Shown one piece after another: positions 59,601 through 64,000 of a stretch of DNA of 64,000 nucleotides (the first letter of the stretch is position 1; each line of letters starts with the position of its first letter). The position numbers were made by a program, and so were the translations under genes. The notes under the pieces are model-generated. The model saw only the letters and a program-made list of their open reading frames with translations, was not told the origin of the DNA and ran no database searches. The stretch is from GH45 sp046704385 (lineage in GTDB: Bacteria > Bacteroidota > Bacteroidia > Bacteroidales > SZUA-534). The stretch covers positions 75,594 through 139,593 of the forward strand of contig JBJKSB010000018.1 in assembly GCA_046704385.1 (NCBI GenBank), given 5' to 3'.

Positions 59601-62216
59601 TTTTTGATCGGTAAGTAACATACCCCTGGCCCTGTCACCTTTTGGCACTTTAATTCCTACAAAGGTTTTAAATGGTGCATATGGGATATTAAACTGATCG
59701 ACACTGAATTCGCCCCCTTCTTCAAAAACCTTGGTGAAAAAACTGGCCTGTAACATTCCCGGCGCTTGTTCACTGAGTTTAATAAAGGGTGAAATCTCAG
59801 CTTCGCCATTTTCATCCACCTGGCCATCAAATATGGTTTTATCAACTGGGCTAAAATCGATGGACGGATCATCAAAAATATAGTCAGAATAGCTGGTAAA
59901 GGCTGTCTTTATAGGCTTTAACGACATTTCGACCTTTGCTTTCAGGTTTTTGGCAATGGCCCCATGAAGCCATTTTACCATCATTTTGCCTTTTAAATTA
60001 TTATCGTTGACCGTAATTTTATCCACACCAAAATCAAAATTGATTTTCAAGCGGTTGGGTTTTACGGTTTCAATTTTTACCGTTTTCGTAAAAACAGCTC
60101 CACCCACACGCACTTTGGCTGTCCAGTTACCTGTAGGGTCGTCAGCTTTGGTTGTGGTTGCAAAATGATAGAAATTACCTACTCCTACTGCTTTCACAAT
60201 CCTTTTTTGAATTTTACCGTCAGGATTCAGTAATTCAAAAGTCACCGGATGGTCAGCAGGCAAAAGCTTATCTTTATCTTCAAGAATAAATGTAAGGAAC
60301 AAGGTATCGCCGGGACGCCAAACTCCCCTTTCACCATAGATAAAACCTTTCAGGCCTTTCTGCACCTCGGCTCCATCCACATCAAACTTGCTGAGGGAAA
60401 GCGAGGAACCATCGTTTAATTTAAGATAACCGCGCTGATTATTGTTTTTAGCAATTAACAGGAAAGGCTTCATATCGTAGCCAATTGTGGCAATACCATC
60501 GGCATTGGTTTTTGCCGAACCGATAGGTTGTTGCTGATAATTCACAATCTCCAGATCGACACCACCAAGCGGTTTTGTGGTTAAAATATCGGTTACAATT
60601 ACTGTAAGTTTGTTGTTTTTCCCTTCCTTGGCAATCAGCCCCAAATCGGATGCCAGCACATTTCGACTAACCTTTTTATTGGCATAATAGGCTTTCTTAC
60701 ACGGATTGTCCCTGTCTTCCCAATAATTATAATAACCTTCATCATCATAATAGTAATAATCGTCAGCTGCGTCCCAATAGCTTTGCTCTTCTTCAGCTGA
60801 TTCGTCCCAGTTATCTTCCAAAGCTTCAGAATCTTCACTGTTATCGTTACAGGGATAAAGCGAATAACTTTTCTTAAAGCTTAACTCTACTTTATATATG
60901 GCACCAGGTTCATTTTCAATCAGTTCTGATAAGTCAATTGAAAAAGCATTCCAACGGCCGTAATCAATAAGATTTTCAGATATCAGATCTATTTTTTTCT
61001 TAGCTATTAAACGGCCCACCCTTTTCAGATCGCGGTCACCATCAAGACTATTTACCTGTAGAAATTGGGCGATGTTATCTTCGTAAATCTTTACAATACT
61101 GACATCCACAGCATTCAGGTTCACAGCTTCAAAAGGAAACATCAGTCCGTTTGAATTAGGAATTATTACGCCTTTGCCAATTAAGCGAACCAGGGGTTTG
61201 GTAGCTTCAAAGGTTAAAGTTGCTGATTCACTGCTCTTTAACTTATATCCAAGGATGTTTTTAATATCTTTTTCAACGGTTATTTTCCGCTCTCCGGATA
61301 TCCGGGTATTTAAAAATACTTTTACCTGGTTACCTTCGATTGTAAATTTTAGATTCCGCTCCTTTTTAATTTCAATTAATCCATTCAGGTTTTGCGAGGT
61401 CAGTAATGGATCAGAGAAAGTGAGCAACACATATTGCGTTGGCTGGTGATATACCTGGAAATTAATAAGTTTGAAATTATTTGTGCCGGGAATTTCTACT
61501 TCTTTCGATCCTGTAATATCAATATCCTGTTTTGAACCATCCCATGACAGGCTGAACATATCATCGGATTCTTTTCGCTTAATACTATCTACCTGAAAAG
61601 TATGGCTTTTATTTTCGGCATCGTGTTGCCAGGTAATGGATAATGATTTTTCGTCCTGTTCTGCCTTTAAAACTTGTTCAATTTTTTGATTATCAATATA
61701 ATCAGCTGTTACTAATGTTCCGACATATTTATAATCTTTCAGGTTTTTGGCATTGTAGGGTTTTAAATCACTGTTCTTAATCTGAAAGGATTGCTTGATT
61801 ACCTGGAATTGCAAGGGAAATGACTTAAACTTGTCCTTAACTTCGGTAATTTTTCCCAACAAAAATTCACCTTTATATTTTTCTCCGGATTTTAAAGGAC
61901 TTTCAGGCCGAAATTCAATGGTTTGACCATCGGCCCAAAAAGCAGTTCCTTTAATAGCCGGTTCAAAATTAAAAACTTTGGTATCGATTGCCGTTCCCGG
62001 TTCAACCTGCTGACTGTATTGCGAAGTCAGTTTAATCCTAATCACATCTTTTGATGATATAACTCCTGATGTAAATGCAGTTACATACTCTTTAAATCCC
62101 TGATCGATAACCATAGCTGATTTTGAGGATTTTTTACGGCATCCTGAACTTCCTAACACAAGGGTCAGGGCAATAACGCCAACAAGCGTGTAATTAAAGA
62201 GAATTCTTTTTTTCAT
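56637..62216 (-). CDS. Alpha-2-macroglobulin-like lipoprotein
   Basis: A 1859-residue protein of the bacterial A2M family: a string of MG beta-sandwich domains (about 35-1180), the ANATO-free bait region, and a thioester domain with YPYGCIEQTTS (Cys1404-Gln1407), intact, followed by an alpha/alpha toroid (about 1390-1690). Bacterial A2Ms are periplasmic, membrane-anchored protease traps. The N-terminus is a signal with Cys26 in GSSGC, a somewhat weak lipobox. An acidic, tyrosine-rich insert lies at about 462-515 (YYYYDDEGYYNYWEDRD and neighbours), unusual for the family. In many bacteria pbpC (PBP1C) lies next to A2M; it is not in this window. Promoter: TAAATTTG, complement of 62261-62268, without a good -33. 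Confidence 0.93.
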   Translation of the reverse strand: MKKRILFNYTLVGVIALTLVLGSSGCRKKSSKSAMVIDQGFKEYVTAFTSGVISSKDVIRIKLTSQYSQQVEPGTAIDTKVFNFEPAIKGTAFWADGQTIEFRPESPLKSGEKYKGEFLLGKITEVKDKFKSFPLQFQVIKQSFQIKNSDLKPYNAKNLKDYKYVGTLVTADYIDNQKIEQVLKAEQDEKSLSITWQHDAENKSHTFQVDSIKRKESDDMFSLSWDGSKQDIDITGSKEVEIPGTNNFKLINFQVYHQPTQYVLLTFSDPLLTSQNLNGLIEIKKERNLKFTIEGNQVKVFLNTRISGERKITVEKDIKNILGYKLKSSESATLTFEATKPLVRLIGKGVIIPNSNGLMFPFEAVNLNAVDVSIVKIYEDNIAQFLQVNSLDGDRDLKRVGRLIAKKKIDLISENLIDYGRWNAFSIDLSELIENEPGAIYKVELSFKKSYSLYPCNDNSEDSEALEDNWDESAEEEQSYWDAADDYYYYDDEGYYNYWEDRDNPCKKAYYANKKVSRNVLASDLGLIAKEGKNNKLTVIVTDILTTKPLGGVDLEIVNYQQQPIGSAKTNADGIATIGYDMKPFLLIAKNNNQRGYLKLNDGSSLSLSKFDVDGAEVQKGLKGFIYGERGVWRPGDTLFLTFILEDKDKLLPADHPVTFELLNPDGKIQKRIVKAVGVGNFYHFATTTKADDPTGNWTAKVRVGGAVFTKTVKIETVKPNRLKINFDFGVDKITVNDNNLKGKMMVKWLHGAIAKNLKAKVEMSLKPIKTAFTSYSDYIFDDPSIDFSPVDKTIFDGQVDENGEAEISPFIKLSEQAPGMLQASFFTKVFEEGGEFSVDQFNIPYAPFKTFVGIKVPKGDRARGMLLTDQKHTIEVVTVDANGNKVSVSGLVGKLYKVSWRWWWQSGSDNLASYIGRENITPIVDKKFSTTDGFGSFDIEVKYPDWGRYLLKVESPEGHSTGKIVYIDWPGWAGRAQSENPGGASMLSFAADKNAYKVGEKAEVVFPSSRGGRALVSIEKGSRVVETYWVPTEKDQTKFSFTVTEEMAPNVYVNISLLQPHAQTLNDLPIRLYGVIPLMVEDPNTKLEPVINMPDELKPESNVTIKVNENKGRPMTFTLAVVDEGLLDLTRYKTPDPWNVFYAREALSVKTWDLYDMVMGAYGAKIEQVFAIGGDDDLAGKKDQKAQRFVPVVRYFGPFSTGKNETKTVKFRMPRYVGSIKTMVVAGSQNAYGSAEKATPVKNPLMLLATLPRVISPDEKVDLPVTLFALDEKIKSAKVTLKTNEFLRIEGSDNKVINFDKPGEEDFQFKLKVANKLGVGKVQLAAISGKEKATYEIEIDVRAPNPKRVETFSGVVMANEKLEHKFRIFGIEGTNSATIEVAGMPPVNLDSRLKYLIRYPYGCIEQTTSSVFPQLFLGDLMALDKDMKSKIKTNVESGIDRLKSFQISNGGFSYWPGNTDASDWGSNYAGNFILEAERKGYTLPVGMKDNWLNYQKDRANNWRPEYNGYYRDDFVQSYRLFTIALAGDADLGAMNRLKEYENLAIPSKYYLALAYVLSGNKVAAKDIIMNIARDVDDYKELAYTYGSRDRDRAIILQTLLALEMYDEAMPTIKLISESLNSKMWMSTQTTAFCLCAMAKAGTVFKKSLDEFKYSITLNNEKPLDVMSTNLVNQHPIEISQTDSVGVIVIQNKSKVPFYINFSNEGIPLVDLNDKVEKNLTMKVVYRDLDNNIIDETAIEQGTDFKVEVTVSNPGLMENYREMALTTMFPSGWEIHNSRLYGGGESQYIDKPTYEDIRDDRVNTFFDLDKFQTKTFVILLNASYLGEFKMPAIQCGAMYDNDIQARLPGKIVRVVKPGN

Positions 62217-62260
62217 AATTATGGGTCTTTGTGGTTTAAATGGTATAATATGATTATAAT

Positions 62261-62268
62261 CAAATTTA
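62261..62268 (-). promoter_or_regulatory. Probable -7 box of the A2M gene
   Basis: TAAATTTG on the minus strand, exact TAnnTTTG, giving a leader of about 40 bases. No clear -33. Confidence 0.4.
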
Positions 62269-62471
62269 AAAATACGGGAAATTTTTTGATATCACAATTT
62301 ATAGTAAATGTGTTTTGATTTTTATCAACAGGTCTCAACTCAAAATAAAAATGGACAGAATACTGTAACAAAGTTTACAATATCCTAATTCATCTAAAAG
62401 CAAAAATCATTTGGATTTTGTTGAAATTAAATTGAATAACCAGGCTGCATTTTTATCCCTGGTAATTTTCT

Positions 62472-63617
62472 CTACTCACTCCACCTTCTGATTTTCAGCT
62501 TCATAGCATTTGCAACAGGTTCCTCTGATACCAATACCAGGTAGCCACCGGCACCGGCACCGGATAGTTTCCAACCCAATGCACTTTTATATCGGCTAAT
62601 AACATTTAATATCTTATCATTCACCATATTAGGAAACATGGCTATCTGTGCCTCAAACGATTCTTTAAATGCCCTACCAAAGGTATGGATATCCATTTGT
62701 TGAATGGCTTCCCAGCAATCGTCAGCAGCCTTGGCAAGCCGTTCGATATTTTCTTTATTGACATTGATATTTGAAAGTAAATCGGTACCTGCCGGCCTTG
62801 GCCAAAGAGTTACCATATACAGATGCGATTCGAGCCAGTTCAGAATTTCTTCGTCATTTACCCTTTCGATGGCATCAGGCCAGTACTCGCCGTTATAATA
62901 ATGGCGTGCCAGTCCCGGGACACAAATCCCAATAGAATCCTGTGCCCCTGAAATAATATGATTTCCCGGTTTATTTTCGTAACGAAATAAAATTTCAGCC
63001 AATTTTTCAGGTTTTTCAAGAGGCAGCTGGTAAGGCCAGATGTCTTTTGCCGCATTCCTTGTAGAAGTTGACATCCCGCTGCGTTCGTTATATTCTATAA
63101 TCGGTTCCAGCGATATAGTCAGCGCCCAGCCGGGATGTATTTTTGACAGCATCGGCTGGTCAATCCATGTTCCGGCCAAATCGAGCCGGTAAGGTAACAA
63201 ACTTGTTAATTCACCACGTAACGCCGTAGTTGACCGTGCCGGTAAACCGGCATCCGGAATTCGCTTTAAAACAATATATTCAATCCCAAGGTCTTTACAC
63301 AGCTCTTCCTTTGCCGGAGAGTGGCCGTCTTCGTTTACTACATACCGGTCGGGTATATTTTTCTTTAAATCATCCACAAAATCCAGGATACCACTTCCGG
63401 CATTTATCCAGGCATCTGTCACATATTTAACCGCTTTTATCATATACAGCCTCTCCTGCTCCGAATTCACCGTTTGCCGTCCCTTAAGTTCCTGAATTGT
63501 ACTATCAGAACCTATACCAACAAACAAATCGCCATAGGTGGAAGCTTCCTTAAAAAATGCAATATGACCGCTATGCAACATATCAAAACAGCCCGAAACA
63601 AATACTTTTTTACTCAT
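62472..63617 (-). CDS. Nucleotidyltransferase / GHMP-kinase-like fusion
   Basis: Two domains in 381 residues. Residues 1-135 are a cytidylyl/adenylyltransferase of the HxGH superfamily: GCFDMLHSGH with His15-Ser-Gly-His18. Residues 136-381 look like a GHMP sugar kinase: start PYRLDLAGTWID, SGAQDSIGICVPG, ATPHLWPRPAGT-like LWPRPAGTDLL, and C-terminal WKLSGAGAGGYLVLV. But the ATP-binding PxxxGLGSS motif expected between the first two is missing; only about 60 residues separate them. A heptose, fucose or similar activated sugar made for a surface glycan is the general expectation, by analogy to fused sugar kinase/nucleotidyltransferases. Single gene; upstream gap holds a terminator for something beyond 64 kb. 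Confidence 0.8.
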   Translation of the reverse strand: MSKKVFVSGCFDMLHSGHIAFFKEASTYGDLFVGIGSDSTIQELKGRQTVNSEQERLYMIKAVKYVTDAWINAGSGILDFVDDLKKNIPDRYVVNEDGHSPAKEELCKDLGIEYIVLKRIPDAGLPARSTTALRGELTSLLPYRLDLAGTWIDQPMLSKIHPGWALTISLEPIIEYNERSGMSTSTRNAAKDIWPYQLPLEKPEKLAEILFRYENKPGNHIISGAQDSIGICVPGLARHYYNGEYWPDAIERVNDEEILNWLESHLYMVTLWPRPAGTDLLSNINVNKENIERLAKAADDCWEAIQQMDIHTFGRAFKESFEAQIAMFPNMVNDKILNVISRYKSALGWKLSGAGAGGYLVLVSEEPVANAMKLKIRRWSE

Positions 63618-63725
63618 CTAAAGAAAATATTTAATTTAAATCTGTAAGGATTTTCAGCCATAAAACTAATTAAAATAAGTTTTAAAACAATGGTTGATAG
63701 ATACAGTTGAAATATTATTAAAATG

Positions 63726-63758
63726 AAAAAGGCCGCTTCGGGGAGAAGTGACCTTTTT
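63726..63758. terminator. Terminator, probably bidirectional
   Basis: AAAAAGG ... CCTTTTT with an inner CCGCTTC/GAAGTG stem, one mismatch, 5-base loop. Both strands have a T run after the stem. It likely ends a minus-strand transcript coming from beyond the window. Confidence 0.7.
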
Positions 63759-63887
63759 CGGGTGTGTGTAGTATATATTACTTGACGATTATAGACTTAT
63801 TATTTATTTCTCAAAACCATCCGTTTAATTGTAATTTATTGATACACTTGCCTTAAGGATTGCATAACAACTCAAACTTTTTCACCA

Positions 63888-63951
63888 GCATTGGAAAAAT
63901 GAAAATATCTGCCGCTTTTTTAAAAATGATATCTTCATTTTAATCCAATGC
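63888..63951. repeat. 64-base hairpin element near window end
   Basis: Left arm 63888-63909 (begins GCATTGGA, ends AAAATATC) and right arm 63928-63951 (begins GATATC, ends TCCAATGC) are complementary with one mismatch and a 2-base bulge, around an 18-base loop. No T run follows either end. The rest of 63618-64000 has no gene that I can support. Confidence 0.5.
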
Positions 63952-64000
63952 ATACGTGAAACTTTTTTAACTTAAACTTAGTGAAACTAAATTAGATTAG

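Noticed and set aside
63880..63960. 23-codon minus-strand ORF (MHWIKMKI...) over the terminal hairpin
   Set aside because: Most of it is the hairpin arms; no ribosome site, no compositional sign of coding.
1..64000. tRNA, rRNA, CRISPR, insertion sequences, prophage, known riboswitches
   Set aside because: Looked for characteristic sequences (T-arm GGTTCGAATC, spaced direct repeats, transposase motifs, known aptamer cores) and found none.

Overview
The window is a stretch of core chromosome from a member of the Bacteroidota, most likely an environmental Bacteroidales/Marinilabiliales-type organism. Evidence: AT-rich DNA; almost no Shine-Dalgarno sequences; at least six promoters matching the Bacteroidota sigma pattern TTG-N18-20-TAnnTTTG; a DAHP synthase with its chorismate mutase fused at the C-terminus; a GldA/F/G-type ABC system; and a degenerate-Nudix sugar regulator. 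The exact genus is inference. I see no tRNA or rRNA gene, CRISPR array, insertion sequence or phage gene.

Layout. 0.1-9 kb: glycosyltransferase, secreted TPR protein, gyrA, clpC, a secreted helical-repeat protein. 9-11 kb: a truncated thpR and pyruvate kinase. 11-19.3 kb: an eight-gene minus-strand operon (pheA, aminotransferase, tyrA, DAHP synthase-chorismate mutase, aroB, aroD, aroA, aroC) covering entry into the shikimate pathway, chorismate and Phe/Tyr formation; aroE and aroK are absent. It is preceded by a transcription attenuator with a 28-residue leader peptide containing nine consecutive aromatic codons. This is the strongest finding. 19.3-26.8 kb: a Leloir galactose operon (Nudix-type regulator, galT, galE, galK, SSS symporter, small membrane protein, galM) with two identical-architecture operators on the regulator's promoter. 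26.9-29.8 kb: two tandem secreted GH30 glycosidases. 30-37.5 kb: SsnA-like amidohydrolase, SiaC-like phosphoprotein with a predicted leaderless mRNA, LTA-synthase-type transferase, isoaspartyl peptidase, and a PAS hybrid kinase without an H-box. 37.8-42 kb: gldA-gldF-gldG-DUF4340 export/motility-type ABC operon. 42-49 kb: GNAT enzyme, secreted protein, ABC-F ATPase, single-domain response regulator, Crp/Fnr regulator, argS. 49-51.5 kb: DbpA-like DEAD-box helicase with a long structured 5' leader, then a 650-base gap holding an unlisted 31-residue membrane micro-ORF with a true Shine-Dalgarno and a dense array of TTAAG/CTTAA motifs. 51.5-56.5 kb: two unrecognised proteins, a secreted EEP-family nuclease/phosphatase and uvrB. 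56.6-63.6 kb: a giant alpha-2-macroglobulin-like lipoprotein with an intact CxEQ thioester, and a nucleotidyltransferase fused to a GHMP-kinase-like domain. The last 380 bases hold a terminator and a long hairpin.

How parts connect. The aromatic operon appears controlled as one unit by ribosome stalling on Phe/Tyr/Trp codons. The galactose genes probably use sugar released by extracellular glycosidases, perhaps including the adjacent GH30 pair (inference from position). Several convergent gene pairs are separated by hairpins or short degenerate repeats, including two copies of a GCGGAGTCGAA element. No search or folding program was run; all promoter, operator and RNA structure calls were read by eye.
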